A DNA stretch of 64,000 bases, taken from positions 2,170,001 through 2,234,000 of the forward strand of contig NZ_CP119779.1 in the NCBI RefSeq assembly GCF_029338195.1. Reading direction: 5' to 3'. The position numbers and the translations under genes are program-made. Below the pieces are notes generated by a model, which saw nothing but the letters and a program-made list of their open reading frames with translations, ran no database searches and had not been told where the DNA came from. This DNA comes from Haloarcula litorea. Lineage in GTDB: Archaea > Halobacteriota > Halobacteria > Halobacteriales > Haloarculaceae. This document shows, one piece after another, positions 27,438-37,205 of this stretch (positions are counted from its first letter, which is position 1; each line of letters begins with the position of its first letter).

Positions 27438-28160
27438 ATGCCCTCCACCGCTCGTACCTTCCTCCTGCGACCCGGACAGTTCTTCGAGCGGCGTGTCGAC
27501 GCGCTCGGCGGGGTCCGGGCCGCCGGCCTCGCCGGCCTCGTCAGCGTCCTGACGACCCTCGTCCTCGCCGCCGTGCTCAGGGCGTTCACCCAGCAGTTCG
27601 GCGGAACCGTGACGGTCGACAACCCCGCCTATCCGGGCGAGGTGTTCTGCGAGGACGGCGGCGTCGCCGGGACGACGCCCCGGGGGTGTTCGGAACCCGA
27701 GACTGTCCAGCGGGAGATCAGTGCGCTCCTGTGGCAGGCCGTCACCGACCTCCTGCCGTGGCTGGTGATCGGGCTGGTCGTCGTCTGGGTCGGGCTGGGC
27801 GTCGCACTCTACGTCGGCGCGTGGCTGGCCGGCGGCTCCGGCTCCGTCGGCGCGACGCTGGAGGTGACCGCGTGGGGGCTGGTGCCGACGCTGGTCAGCA
27901 GCGTGGTCGCCGGGGCCACACTCGTCGCGTTCGCGAGCGGCGCGGACCTCTCGGGGGGCGGCTCAGCGGCCCTGCTCAGCGAGGTTCGGGCGCTGCAAGC
28001 AGGCGTCTCGGGACTGGTTCTGCTCGCGATCCAGCTCGGCGGGGCGGCCTGGCAGGCCTACGTCTGGACGGGTGGCCTGCGGGTCGTCCACGGGCTCGGC
28101 CGCGGGACGGCCGCCGTGATCGCGGGACTGGTCGCGGTCGTCCCGGTGCTCCTGAGCTAG
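27438..28160 (+). CDS. Yip1-family membrane protein
   Basis: Integral membrane protein of 240 residues with about five transmembrane segments and a cysteine-containing outer loop (FCEDGG to RGCSEPE). The layout, with an N-terminal [12 protein letters not shown] amphipathic segment followed by the helical bundle, matches haloarchaeal YIP1-family proteins. Their role is not established. The ATG at 27438 is 26 bases from an ACACTTACC element, again a leaderless arrangement. Its stop shares CTAG with the convergent surface-protein gene. Confidence 0.8.
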   Translation: MPSTARTFLLRPGQFFERRVDALGGVRAAGLAGLVSVLTTLVLAAVLRAFTQQFGGTVTVDNPAYPGEVFCEDGGVAGTTPRGCSEPETVQREISALLWQAVTDLLPWLVIGLVVVWVGLGVALYVGAWLAGGSGSVGATLEVTAWGLVPTLVSSVVAGATLVAFASGADLSGGGSAALLSEVRALQAGVSGLVLLAIQLGGAAWQAYVWTGGLRVVHGLGRGTAAVIAGLVAVVPVLLS

Positions 28161-28906
28161 CGGACGACGCCGTCGGTCTCGACGAGCGTCTCGCCGTCGT
28201 GGTGGACGCTGGCCTCGAAGGTCGTTCCCGCCTCGACGTTCCCGAAGTCCATCTCGACGGCGAAGGTCCCGTCCTCGCCGACGGTCGCGGTCCGCTGGCG
28301 GAGGAACGGCGTCCCGGAGTTGCCGCTCTTGAGCCGAACCGTGACGTTCGTCCCCGGTTCGAGGTCGGTCGTCCCCGCGATCCGCTGGTCGGCCGCGGAC
28401 TGGACGGTGACGTTCTCGCCGTCGTGTCGGAATCGAGTGTCGGCCTCGCCGGTCGTCCCCGCCTCGCCCGTGTCGGTTCCGGGGACGGACTCGATACGGG
28501 CGGTCCGGTTGGTCAGTTCCGTGTCGTCTGCGAGGACGGTGACCTTCGCGGTGGTGTTCGTCGCCACGCTCGAGAGGTCGACAGTCGCGGCGAAGGTCCC
28601 GTCCTCGCGGACGGTCGTCGTCCGCTGGACGAGGAACGCGCTCTGCCCGTCGCTGACGAGCCGGACGGTCAGGCTCGTCCCGGGCGCGCGGTCGGTGGTC
28701 CCGGTCACCGTCGCGTTCGCTCGCGTCTCCAGGACCAACGCTCCGTCGGTCGGGTGGACGGCGGTGCCGTTCGCCGTCTCGGCTCCGTCCTCGGCCGGTG
28801 TACCCGCCGGCGACGATCCGGAGAAGATCGGACCGCCGATCGCCGCACCGGTCGCCAGCAGGACGCCGACGACCGCGAGGCCGGCGATCGTCACGCGGCG
28901 TCTCAC
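28157..28906 (-). CDS. Secreted protein with two BGTF-type surface domains
   Basis: The product has 249 residues. An N-terminal basic-hydrophobic segment (MRRRVTIAGLAVVGVLLATGA) is a signal peptide or anchor. Two related beta-domains follow, about 55-145 and 165-249, each reading V-x-G-T-T-D-x-x-P-G-T then V-R-L, an R-T-x-T-V repeat, EDGTF, and ending with T-T-F/A. The same domain occurs once in the 60653-62014 protein. This pattern is common in haloarchaeal cell-surface proteins carrying BGTF domains. No PGF-type C-terminal sorting motif is visible. Confidence 0.78.
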   Translation of the reverse strand: MRRRVTIAGLAVVGVLLATGAAIGGPIFSGSSPAGTPAEDGAETANGTAVHPTDGALVLETRANATVTGTTDRAPGTSLTVRLVSDGQSAFLVQRTTTVREDGTFAATVDLSSVATNTTAKVTVLADDTELTNRTARIESVPGTDTGEAGTTGEADTRFRHDGENVTVQSAADQRIAGTTDLEPGTNVTVRLKSGNSGTPFLRQRTATVGEDGTFAVEMDFGNVEAGTTFEASVHHDGETLVETDGVVR

Positions 28907-29103
28907 CGGACCACCCCCGGCGATCGGACTCGGTCGGGTGTGTGACGCGCGCGGTCGTGGCGGGCTGGGCGGCTCGGCTCCATACGCGTCGACGTACCGG
29001 TGCCGCGGATAAACCCCCGCCGGAAGCTAAAATCGAGCGTTGAACGGGCCGGCCCGTCGCCGAGACGGGACGCTTTAGGCACCGGCGCGCGGTACCTCGG
29101 CTA

Positions 29104-29691
29104 ATGATACTCTCGGACGCCGACATCCTGCGTCGCCTGGAGGCGGGCGACCTGGTCGTCGAGCCCCTGGACGACCCCGACATCCAGATCCAGCCGGCGA
29201 GCATCGACCTCCGCCTCGGGCGGGAGTTCCTGGAGTTCCAGCACGCCAACATCCCCTGCATCCACCCCAACTCCGAGGACGAGGTGGCCGACTACGTCGA
29301 GGAGACCACCGTCCCCGAGGACGGCGAGTACATCCTCCACCCGGGCGACTTCGTGCTCGGGACGACCCACGAGCGGGTGGCGATCCCGGACGACCTGATC
29401 GCCCACGTCGAGGGGCGGTCGTCGCTCGGTCGGCTGGCGATCGTGGTGCACGCCACTGCGGGCCTGTGCGACCCCGGATACCAGGGACAGATCACCCTCG
29501 AACTGTCGAACCTCGGCACCGCACCCGTCGCCCTGACGCCGGGGATGCGTATCTCACAGCTGACGTTCACGGAGCTGAAGACCGCCGCCGACCGGCCCTA
29601 CGGCAGCGAGCGCGGCTCGAAGTACCAGGGCCAGTCCGGGCCGCAGGCGAGCAAGATCCAGGGGGATCGGGAGTTCGGAGGCGACCAATGA
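29104..29691 (+). CDS. dcd: dCTP deaminase
   Basis: Deaminates dCTP to dUTP for dTTP synthesis, 195 residues, standard length. Motifs are the N-terminal [24 protein letters not shown], the nucleotide-binding [19 protein letters not shown] and ITLELSNLG with the catalytic glutamate, and the flexible lid [18 protein letters not shown] at the end. The gene ends EFGGDQ and TGA at 29689-29691, and the ending is repeated 62 bases further on. A SD-like GGAGG occurs within that ending, seven bases before the next ATG. Confidence 0.97.
   Translation: MILSDADILRRLEAGDLVVEPLDDPDIQIQPASIDLRLGREFLEFQHANIPCIHPNSEDEVADYVEETTVPEDGEYILHPGDFVLGTTHERVAIPDDLIAHVEGRSSLGRLAIVVHATAGLCDPGYQGQITLELSNLGTAPVALTPGMRISQLTFTELKTAADRPYGSERGSKYQGQSGPQASKIQGDREFGGDQ
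29671..29687 (+). repeat. dcd 3' end repeat, first copy (inside dcd)
   Basis: GAGTTCGGAGGCGACCA encodes EFGGDQ with the following base and carries a GGAGG Shine-Dalgarno-like sequence at 29677-29681, seven bases before an ATG. An identical 17-base sequence is found at 29733-29749. Confidence 0.85.
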
Positions 29692-29753
29692 GCGACGCTC
29701 GTGTCGCGGCGATGTCGGCGAGAAACGACGTGGAGTTCGGAGGCGACCAGTAA
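29688..29753 (+). CDS. Tiny reading frame ending in a copy of the dcd tail
   Basis: The 21-codon frame [20 protein letters not shown] followed by Q starts at an ATG overlapping the dcd stop (AATGA). Its stop TAA touches the next ATG (TAATG). Its last six residues are identical to those of dcd. It has a GGAGG seven bases before its start. It may be translated between dcd and the regulator gene as a coupler, or it may be only the scar of a duplicated gene end. I cannot decide between these. Confidence 0.35.
   Translation: MSDARVAAMSARNDVEFGGDQ
29733..29749 (+). repeat. dcd 3' end repeat, second copy
   Basis: Identical over 17 bases to 29671-29687 and followed by CAG TAA where dcd has CAA TGA, so both coding changes are synonymous. 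The repeated GGAGG at 29739-29743 lies 9 bases before the ATG of the next gene. Confidence 0.85.
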
Positions 29754-30649
29754 TGCGGTTCATCGAGGAGGTCGTCGTCGACGAGTTCCTGCCGACGTTC
29801 CGCTCGCTGCTGGCCGAGGCCCTGCGGGAGCGGGACCTCACGCAGTCCGAGATCGCGGCGCTGCTCGGGATCAGTCAGAGCGCCGTCTCGAAGTACGTCC
29901 ACGGCGACGTGGCGCGCAACGAGCAGTTACTCGACCACCGCGGCCTGCGGGAACTCGTCGATCGGCTCGCGGAGGGGCTGGCGAGCGGCGAGATGCGGCC
30001 GGTGCAGGCCCTGATCGAGGCCGAGGTGTTCGTCCGCGAACTCGAACAGGGCGGCCTGCTCGCACAGCTCCACGAGGAAGCCGTGCCGGAGCTTGCCGAG
30101 TACGAGGGGGAGTTCGCGGTCCACGACCCCGACTCGTCGCTGCGGGCCGCCGAGCGGACTCTCTCGGACGTGCGGCGGGGGCTGCGGGTCCTGGAGAACA
30201 CGAGCGGGTTCGCGACGCTGATCCCCGCCGTCGGCTCGAACCTCGTACAGGTGCTGCCCGACGGGCGGGACGTCGAGGACGTGGCCGCGGTGCCGGGCCG
30301 CATCCTCGACGTGAAGGGGCGAGCGACGATCCCGGCGGACCCGGAGTTCGGCGTCAGCGAGCACGTCGCGACGGTGCTGCTGGCGGCCCGCGAGGCCGGC
30401 AGCGACGCGCGGGCGGCGCTGAACGTCCGTTACGACGAGTCGGTCGTGGCGCGGCTCGAGGACGCGGGGCTGACGACCGTCGAGTTCGACGCCGAGGCGT
30501 CGCTGGAGCCGGCGATCGCCGCGGCGCTGGCCGACGACCCCGACGCGGACGTGCTGTACCAGACCGGCGGGATGGGCGTCGAACCCGTCGTCTACCTGCT
30601 GGGCGGGGACGCGACGGTCGTCGCCGAGCGCGCCCGCGACCTGCTGTGA
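29753..30649 (+). CDS. ThiR-type thiamine regulator: HTH plus ThiN domain
   Basis: The product has 298 residues. The N terminus holds a helix-turn-helix (LTQSEIAALLGISQSAVSKYVHGD, near 29-52). The C-terminal half is a ThiN-like thiamine-phosphate synthase domain beginning near AAERTLSDVRRGLRVLENTSGFATLIPAVGSNL and running to QTGGMGVEPVVYLLGGDA. This domain order is that of archaeal ThiR, a repressor that senses thiamine phosphate. The gene starts with ATG at 29753 on the stop of the small frame and ends on the GTG of the methyltransferase. The probable target thi4 lies 2.5 kb downstream. Confidence 0.88.
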   Translation: MRFIEEVVVDEFLPTFRSLLAEALRERDLTQSEIAALLGISQSAVSKYVHGDVARNEQLLDHRGLRELVDRLAEGLASGEMRPVQALIEAEVFVRELEQGGLLAQLHEEAVPELAEYEGEFAVHDPDSSLRAAERTLSDVRRGLRVLENTSGFATLIPAVGSNLVQVLPDGRDVEDVAAVPGRILDVKGRATIPADPEFGVSEHVATVLLAAREAGSDARAALNVRYDESVVARLEDAGLTTVEFDAEASLEPAIAAALADDPDADVLYQTGGMGVEPVVYLLGGDATVVAERARDLL

Positions 30650-31296
30650 CCGACGCCCAGTCGTTCTACGGCCGGTGGGCGACGCTGTACGACCGGCTGG
30701 CGAGCCTCCCCGGCGTGGACTCCTGGCGGGGGCGGGCCGCCGACGCGCTCGCGCTCTCGCCGGGCGACGCCGTCGTCGAGATGGGGTGTGGCTCCGGGGC
30801 GAACGTCCCCCACCTCCGCGAGCGGGTGGGGCCGACGGGTCGGGTGGTCGGCCTCGACGTGACCGGCGAGATGCTGGCCCGGGCGCGGACCCACTCCGAC
30901 CGGACCGGTCCCGAGGTCGACTACCTCCGGGGCGACGCGACTCGCCCGCCGGTCGACGGCGTGGACGCGGTGCTGGCGACGTTCGTGGCCGGGATCTTCC
31001 CCGACCCCGCCGGAGCCGTCGACGCGTGGTGTGACTGTGTCGTCCCGGGCGGGCGGGTCGCCCTGTTGAACTTCCAGCGCAGCGACGCGGCGCTGGCCGC
31101 GCCGCTGAACGTCGCCTTCGAGGGGTTCGTCCGGCTGTCGGCACCCGGCGACCGGCTCTCCCGGGCGTCCCACGCCAGCGCCTTCGAGCGGCGCGTCCGG
31201 GTCGCCCGCGAGCGCCTGACCGAACGCACCGTCGACCGGCGGTACGAGGCGTTCGGCGGCGGCTACCTCGGGCTGGTCTCCGGTCGCGTGGTCTGA
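30646..31296 (+). CDS. SAM-dependent methyltransferase (class I)
   Basis: The product has 216 residues with a Rossmann-type methyltransferase fold. Motif I VVEMGCGSGANVPHL, the GLDVTGEMLARA acidic loop and VDAVLATFVAGIFPDP are clear. The GTG start at 30646 overlaps the regulator stop (GTGA), so translation is coupled and the gene belongs to the dcd-thiR unit. UbiE or Menaquinone-type methyltransferases are the closest pattern, but the substrate is unknown. Confidence 0.88.
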   Translation: MTDAQSFYGRWATLYDRLASLPGVDSWRGRAADALALSPGDAVVEMGCGSGANVPHLRERVGPTGRVVGLDVTGEMLARARTHSDRTGPEVDYLRGDATRPPVDGVDAVLATFVAGIFPDPAGAVDAWCDCVVPGGRVALLNFQRSDAALAAPLNVAFEGFVRLSAPGDRLSRASHASAFERRVRVARERLTERTVDRRYEAFGGGYLGLVSGRVV

Positions 31297-31311
31297 CCCC
31301 GGTGCGGCGGG

Positions 31312-32076
31312 TCAGGGGCGATACCGCTCGGCGTGGGCCGGGCAGAACTCGGGGTCGCGGAGCTGTGCCCGCACCACGCCGGGCTGGCGGTGGGGGTTCG
31401 CGAGCCGACACCGCTCGTCGTCGCAGAACGCCTCGCCGGTCGCCAGGTAGTGGTACGCCTGCAGGACGTACCCCTTCAGCGCCTCGGTCGTCCGGGGGTC
31501 GTCGGCGACGAGGAACTCCCCGTCGACCTGTTCCTCCAGCACCTCGCGGGGCGGCGCGTCGCCGGACAGCAGGGCGTGGCGCTGCTGCTCCTCGTAGTAC
31601 TGTTCGGGCTTGGCGGGGGCCTCGTACAGCCCCGGGACCGAGACCAGCGACGGCTGACCGAGGACGGTCACGCGCTTGTGCCAGCGGCCGTCGTGGTCGC
31701 CCCACGTCCCGACCACGCGGTCCACCAGCGGGACGTGGAGGTGGTCGAGGCCGCGTTCGTCGGCCGGCAGGCGCTCGTAGAGCGTCTCCTGGAGCGCCCG
31801 GCCGTCGTAGATGACGCCGCCGGCGCGCTCGGGGCGTTCGATGGCCCGCTCCTCGTAGCGGACGGTCCCCAGCATCGTGTTGCCGGTCTCCCGGTCGTCG
31901 GGGTCAAGCACCCGTCGGGCGGCGAGGTCCTCTGCCAGGTCGTCGTCGGCGACCCGGGCGAGGAAGCGGTCGCGGACCACGACCTCGGCCCCGACCCGCT
32001 CGCGCAGCCAGTCGGCGATGGCGTCGGCGTCCGCCTCGGTCGTCGGCGCGCGCGAGAGCGTGACCTGTTCGACCAT
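31312..32076 (-). CDS. DUF6775-like protein, putative metallopeptidase-related
   Basis: Archaeal conserved protein of 254 residues. Characteristic stretches are LGTVRYEERAI, VIYDGRALQETLYERL, LDHLHVPLVDRVVGTW, RVTVLGQPSLVSVPGLYEAP and near the end the cysteine pair in FCDDERCRLANPH followed by REFCPAH-like DPEFCPAH. The paired cysteines suggest a zinc site. I assign it to the DUF6775 type from memory of the pattern, so this is less certain. The ATG at 32076 is the natural start after a gap. Confidence 0.62.
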   Translation of the reverse strand: MVEQVTLSRAPTTEADADAIADWLRERVGAEVVVRDRFLARVADDDLAEDLAARRVLDPDDRETGNTMLGTVRYEERAIERPERAGGVIYDGRALQETLYERLPADERGLDHLHVPLVDRVVGTWGDHDGRWHKRVTVLGQPSLVSVPGLYEAPAKPEQYYEEQQRHALLSGDAPPREVLEEQVDGEFLVADDPRTTEALKGYVLQAYHYLATGEAFCDDERCRLANPHRQPGVVRAQLRDPEFCPAHAERYRP

Positions 32077-32123
32077 ACGACCGGGTGGTATCGGCGGGTG
32101 ATACTGCTTGTGGTCCGATGGGA

Positions 32124-32651
32124 CTACCGGGTGGCGAGACCGGGCAGTCGCTCGGGGTCGGTGACCGGGTCGCCGGGCTCGCCGTCGAGCGCCTCCAGGA
32201 ACGCTCCGATCGTCCACGTCTGGTCGCCGTCCCGACAGGGGTAGACCGCGACGAGGTCGTCGCCGTCGTAGGCCGCAGCCAGCATCATCGGCGTGGTCAG
32301 CACCTCCTCGCTCGCGCCGACGAGCAGCGACGCCGTCCGGGTCTCGAACGGTGGCCGGAGCGTCACGTCGTTGTCCTCCGCCCACGCCTCGAACTCCTCG
32401 ATGGTGTCGAGCAGGTCGCTGTGTTCGGTCCGCCCGGAGACGACGATCTCCTCGGGCCACGTGGTGATCGAGAAGTCCGCCAGCTTCCCCGCCGCGCGGA
32501 GACTGCTCAGCCGATCGATCACCGTCGTCCGGGGGCCACACACCGGCCGCCGCGTCCACAGGTCGACGGTCAGGCCGTCCGGCGACGCCGAGTCGGTGGG
32601 CTCGTCCTCGATCGAGTCCGTCTCGCGGCTCCGTTTCGTTCTGTTCGACAT
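32124..32651 (-). CDS. Haloarchaeal conserved protein, possible HTH-type regulator
   Basis: The product has 175 residues. An acidic head of 25 residues precedes a conserved core with LTVDLWTRRPVCGPRTTVIDRLSSL, ITTWPEEIVVSG, FEAWAEDNDVTLRPPFETRT and LAAAYDGDDLVAVYPCRDGD. Haloarchaea have many such paralogues, often labelled HTH-domain proteins, but no clear recognition helix is visible. The ATG at 32651 is preferred: a longer frame to 32723 would start inside the AT-rich promoter stretch. Confidence 0.65.
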   Translation of the reverse strand: MSNRTKRSRETDSIEDEPTDSASPDGLTVDLWTRRPVCGPRTTVIDRLSSLRAAGKLADFSITTWPEEIVVSGRTEHSDLLDTIEEFEAWAEDNDVTLRPPFETRTASLLVGASEEVLTTPMMLAAAYDGDDLVAVYPCRDGDQTWTIGAFLEALDGEPGDPVTDPERLPGLATR

Positions 32652-32791
32652 AGATTGGTAATCACTAGCGTTTGTCGTCTGAAGAAACATAATCGTTCGT
32701 GTGAATACTATATTAGTGGACATATACGGATTAATGGTGTCCGAGACGGAGTGCGCGCCGGCTTTTTGCCCCGCCCGGTCGCAGCGAGCGT

Positions 32792-33118
32792 ATGGACGGC
32801 ATCGTCTTCTTCGCGACCGAGCGCCACGACGACGTGGTCGGGTTCTACCGGGACCTCGGGGCCGAGGTGTGGCGCGAACAGCCCGACTGCACCATCCTCC
32901 GGGCCGGTGGGTTCCGCTTCGGGTTCTGCGCTCGGGACCGCGCCGACACCGAGGGAATCGTGACGTTCGTCTTCGAGGACCGCGAGGGCGTCGACGCGGC
33001 CCACGAGTCGCTGGCCGACCCGGGCGACCCGCCGTCGTTCAACGACACTTACGACATCTACCAGTGTTTCGCCGCCGACCCCGAGGGCCGGACGGTCGAG
33101 TTCCAGACGTTCGAGTAG
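32792..33118 (+). CDS. VOC superfamily protein (glyoxalase-like)
   Basis: Small protein of 108 residues with one vicinal-oxygen-chelate repeat pair: MDGIVFFATERHDDVVGFYRDLGAEVWRE, followed by GFRFGFCARD, GIVTFVFEDREGVDAAHESL and FAADPEGRTVEFQTFE. The final E and the DPEGRTVEF segment are the usual metal-binding end. The substrate is unknown. It converges with thi4, 26 bases from that gene's end. Confidence 0.85.
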   Translation: MDGIVFFATERHDDVVGFYRDLGAEVWREQPDCTILRAGGFRFGFCARDRADTEGIVTFVFEDREGVDAAHESLADPGDPPSFNDTYDIYQCFAADPEGRTVEFQTFE

Positions 33119-33144
33119 GGCCTGGCGGGCACCGGGGCGGGGAG

Positions 33145-34164
<1,020 letters not shown>

Positions 34165-34953
34165 TCAGCCCCAGGCGTGCAGGCCGGCGGTGGTCAGCAC
34201 GTTCCGCCCGCCGTCGGGCTGGCAGACCGCCCAGCGCGAGCGGTCGGCGTCCCCGGGGAACAGGTGTTCGGGGACCAGGGGCATCGGGACCGGCGCGTAC
34301 CCCCCGCGGCGCATCGCCGTCGGCCCGGGGAACCGCTCGACGACCTCCTGGCCCTCCGTCACCTCGAACCGGCCGTCGTCGGCCCGCCGGTAGGCGTGCT
34401 GGACGGCGTGTCGGCCCGCGTCGGCCAGCGCGTCGACGTGTTCGAAGACGGCGACCACCTCGGTCCCGACGCTGAGTTCGAGTCGGGGGCGGCCCTCGTC
34501 GACCCGGACCTCCCGCCACTGGAGGTCCGCCGCCGGCGCGCGGGCACAGGCGTAGGTACCGTCCGACAGTGGGACCCGATCCGGCCCCTTGTAGAAGTGC
34601 CGCCCCTCGGGGCCGGCCTCGGCGACGCAGGCCGGCTCTCCGAGGACGGTGGCGACCACCTGCGTCAGCGTCGTCCCCGTCGACTCGGTGGAGGGGACGA
34701 CGAACAGGCAGTCGCGGCCCTCGCGGAGCGCGTTCGCGAACCGCGGGACCAGTCCGGCCGGCCCCACGTCGGCCTCCGTCAACGGCTCGATGGCCACCGG
34801 CCGCGGGTCGCCGGCGTCGACCAGTCCGACCGCGTCCTCGCCGGGCGTCGCCAGCGCCGGCGGCCCTCGCAGGTCGTCGCGCACGGTCACGTCGTAGCCG
34901 GCCCGCTCGCACAGCGCCACGCCGTGGTCCCGGACCGAAGGGTAGACAGGCAT
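34165..34953 (-). CDS. Conserved haloarchaeal protein of unknown function
   Basis: The product has 262 residues, soluble, with no signal or membrane segment. Recognisable short stretches are VVPSTESTGTTLTQVVATVLGEP, GRHFYKGPDRVPLSDGTYAC and RRGGYAPVPMPLVPEHLFPGD. They look conserved, but I cannot name a family. The ATG at 34953 starts MPVYPSVRDHGVALCERAGYDV. It lies between thi4 and the phosphopantothenate synthetase gene on the same strand. Confidence 0.7.
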   Translation of the reverse strand: MPVYPSVRDHGVALCERAGYDVTVRDDLRGPPALATPGEDAVGLVDAGDPRPVAIEPLTEADVGPAGLVPRFANALREGRDCLFVVPSTESTGTTLTQVVATVLGEPACVAEAGPEGRHFYKGPDRVPLSDGTYACARAPAADLQWREVRVDEGRPRLELSVGTEVVAVFEHVDALADAGRHAVQHAYRRADDGRFEVTEGQEVVERFPGPTAMRRGGYAPVPMPLVPEHLFPGDADRSRWAVCQPDGGRNVLTTAGLHAWG

Positions 34954-35017
34954 TCGACCGATCTAGGGACCGAGCGGACAAGAGCGTCCCGGGGAGCGTC
35001 GGGCGCTCGTGTCCGTC

Positions 35018-35767
35018 TCAGCCCAGGTCGCCCTCGCGGATGGCACGCTCGGCGGCGGCCAGCGCCTCGTCGGCGTCGAACGAGTCGACGGCCTCGCGCT
35101 GGGCGTCCGGAGCGCCGGCGAGGTCGCGGGCGTGGTCGGTGACGTTGGGGATCGCCCGGACGATGTTGTCGACGATGGGCACCGTCGCGACCTGTGCCGA
35201 CCGGCTCAGGGGGTTGAGGTCGACGACGAGCTCGGTCTTGCCCATCTCGCCCAGCGCCTCGGCGCGGTCCCCGTCCTCCAGCGGCACGAGCACCACGTCG
35301 GCGTCGCCGATGCCGTCGGCGTCGACCGTCGCGCGCTCGTGGTCCAGCCCGGGGATGCGCCCGTCCGCTTCCAGTCCTCGCACGTCCGTTGCGCCGTGCT
35401 CGCGGAGGTAGTCGGCGATGGCCCGCATCCGCTCCTCGGTGCGGTTGAACAGGTTCACCTCCAGGTCAGCGCCGGTCGCGTCGGCCAGTTCGACGAGTTC
35501 GCCCGGGACGAGTGCGGCGGCGTTGCCGTTGACCGAGATCACGGCGTGGTCGGCCAGCAGGAGGTGGGCGGCGGCGGCACGCGCGGCCCGGTCGGCGCTG
35601 TCGGTGGTCCGCTCGCCCAGCAGGTAGTCGTAGGCCTCGCCCCGACCCTGCGCGATGAGCCCCTGTCGGGAGGTGATCCCGCGGTCGACGCCGGCCTCGA
35701 TGCGGTGACGGGTCAGCAGCGACTCGTAGCGGGGGTGGCTCTCCGGAACCTCGACCTCGTCGCTCAT
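35018..35767 (-). CDS. 4-phosphopantoate--beta-alanine ligase (phosphopantothenate synthetase)
   Basis: ATP-dependent enzyme of the archaeal coenzyme A route joining 4-phosphopantoate to beta-alanine, 249 residues. The family signatures HPRYESLLTRHRIEAGVDRGITSRQGLIAQGRGEAYDYLLGE begin at residue 11, and VISVNGNAAALVPGELVEL, NLFNRTEERM and DLNPLSRSAQVATVPIVDNIVRA follow. It lies 48 bases downstream of pantoate kinase on the same strand, and the pair replaces the bacterial pantothenate synthetase and kinase steps. Confidence 0.95.
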   Translation of the reverse strand: MSDEVEVPESHPRYESLLTRHRIEAGVDRGITSRQGLIAQGRGEAYDYLLGERTTDSADRAARAAAAHLLLADHAVISVNGNAAALVPGELVELADATGADLEVNLFNRTEERMRAIADYLREHGATDVRGLEADGRIPGLDHERATVDADGIGDADVVLVPLEDGDRAEALGEMGKTELVVDLNPLSRSAQVATVPIVDNIVRAIPNVTDHARDLAGAPDAQREAVDSFDADEALAAAERAIREGDLG

Positions 35768-35815
35768 ACACTCCGTAGGCGGGCCGACCGTCGAAAGGTC
35801 GTCGGTTCGGATAGG

Positions 35816-36655
35816 CTACGCCGACTCCGTCTCGACGGTCGCACCGGGGGGATGGATCTCGCAGACGCTGGCGTCGTAGCCGGCGTCGGTCAGCCCCGTC
35901 CCCAGCGCGACCACGGTCTCGCCCAGCATCGCCATCGTCGCGTCGCCGCCGGCCTCGGTGACGGCCTCGACGACGGCCCGCACGTCGTCGGTCAGGAGGC
36001 CGGCCTCCCGCGAGAACCGCCGCGAGGCCCGGAAGAACGTCGACAGGGTGGGCTCTCGCACCACCGCCGAGAGCGCTCGCTCGCCGGCCGCCGTCAGGTC
36101 GTCGGTGTCGTCGCCGACGACCGCGGCCGTCGAAAGTTCCCCCAGCGTGTGGTACTCGACGCGGGCGCGGGCGGGGACGGCGTCGACGTAGTTGTGTTCC
36201 GGCCCGCCGGGTTCGAGCCGGAGCGGGACGCCCCCGCGGGCCTGCCCGACCACGTCTCCGAGTCCGGTGCCGGCCTGGACCTCCGCGCCGTGGGCGACCG
36301 TGACGAGTTCGTTGTCCGAGAGCCCGCGGTCGAGGGCGGCGTTGGCCGCCAGCGCCGTCCCCAGCGCCATCGCCCCGGAGACGCCGAACCCAGAGCCCAG
36401 CGGGAGCGGCGTCTCGGCGGTCACCCGAGCGTCGGCCCGGAGCGCCCCCAGCACGCGCTCGACGGCCGCCATCTCGACGCGCTCGCCGTTCAGCTCGACC
36501 CGCGTCTCGCTCGCCGGGGCCACGGTGACCGCGACCCCGTCCGAGAGCGCCAGCCCCCCGCCCCGAGACCCCGTCTCCGTCGGGTCCTCGGCCCGGTCGA
36601 CGGTGAAAAAGCCCGTGACGTGCCCGGGGACGAACGCGCGTGCCTCCTCGCTCAT
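35816..36655 (-). CDS. Pantoate kinase (GHMP family)
   Basis: Phosphorylates pantoate in archaeal coenzyme A synthesis, 279 residues. The GHMP ATP-binding motif PLPLGSGFGVSGAMALGTALA spans about 84-104. FVPGHVTGFF at the start and TGLGDVVGQARGGVPLRLEPGGP are typical of the archaeal enzyme. The ATG at 36655 gives MSEEARAFVPGH; a longer frame would add six residues. It is followed by phosphopantothenate synthetase, which uses its product. Confidence 0.94.
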   Translation of the reverse strand: MSEEARAFVPGHVTGFFTVDRAEDPTETGSRGGGLALSDGVAVTVAPASETRVELNGERVEMAAVERVLGALRADARVTAETPLPLGSGFGVSGAMALGTALAANAALDRGLSDNELVTVAHGAEVQAGTGLGDVVGQARGGVPLRLEPGGPEHNYVDAVPARARVEYHTLGELSTAAVVGDDTDDLTAAGERALSAVVREPTLSTFFRASRRFSREAGLLTDDVRAVVEAVTEAGGDATMAMLGETVVALGTGLTDAGYDASVCEIHPPGATVETESA

Positions 36656-36704
36656 AGCCGTCCCTTCGGGCACGGGCCGGTTTAACCGTTGGCAGTCGCT
36701 CCGC

Positions 36705-37130
36705 TCACTCCGTCGCCGGTTCGCGCTCGCTCTCGTCGTCGCGGCTCCGTCGGACCGCGTCGCGGGCGTCGGCGACCGTCTCCGTCTCCAGCAGGCGCTC
36801 CAGCCGCCGCTCGAACTCGGCCTCGGTGAGCTCGCCGCGGGCGTAGCGGGCCCGGAGTTCGTCCAGCGCGTCCTGCTGGTCGTCGGGCGTGCCGTCCGTC
36901 GTCGCCGGAGTCCGCTGTGCCGACCGCTCGGCGTCGGCCTCGTACCACTTTGCCACCCCCTGGAACAGCGGGACCAGCCCGCCGATGAGGATAAACCCCA
37001 CCCACCAGTAGGACACGTTCAGCGCCAGGAGCACCGCCGCCACGCCGAAGCCGACGACCATCGCCGCGCCGGCGGCGATGGATTCGAGCGGCGAGTCCTC
37101 GTCGGCCACCGCGTCGTCGGCGTCGTCCAT
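36705..37130 (-). CDS. SHOCT-domain membrane protein
   Basis: The product has 141 residues. Two adjacent hydrophobic helices (about 17-62) follow an acidic head. The C-terminal part holds a SHOCT motif, DALDELRARYARGELTEAEFERRLERLLE (about 83-111). The ATG at 37130 is chosen because a TATA-like stretch near 37171-37181 would put transcription start between it and the upstream in-frame ATG at 37157. It is divergent from the toxin-antitoxin pair. Its function is unknown. Confidence 0.75.
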   Translation of the reverse strand: MDDADDAVADEDSPLESIAAGAAMVVGFGVAAVLLALNVSYWWVGFILIGGLVPLFQGVAKWYEADAERSAQRTPATTDGTPDDQQDALDELRARYARGELTEAEFERRLERLLETETVADARDAVRRSRDDESEREPATE

Positions 37131-37205
37131 ATCCGTGGTCTGTACCCGATGCGACATATGTCCGACGGTAGCCTTATGTTTACGCAGTCTGCAAACGCAT
37201 ACCCG

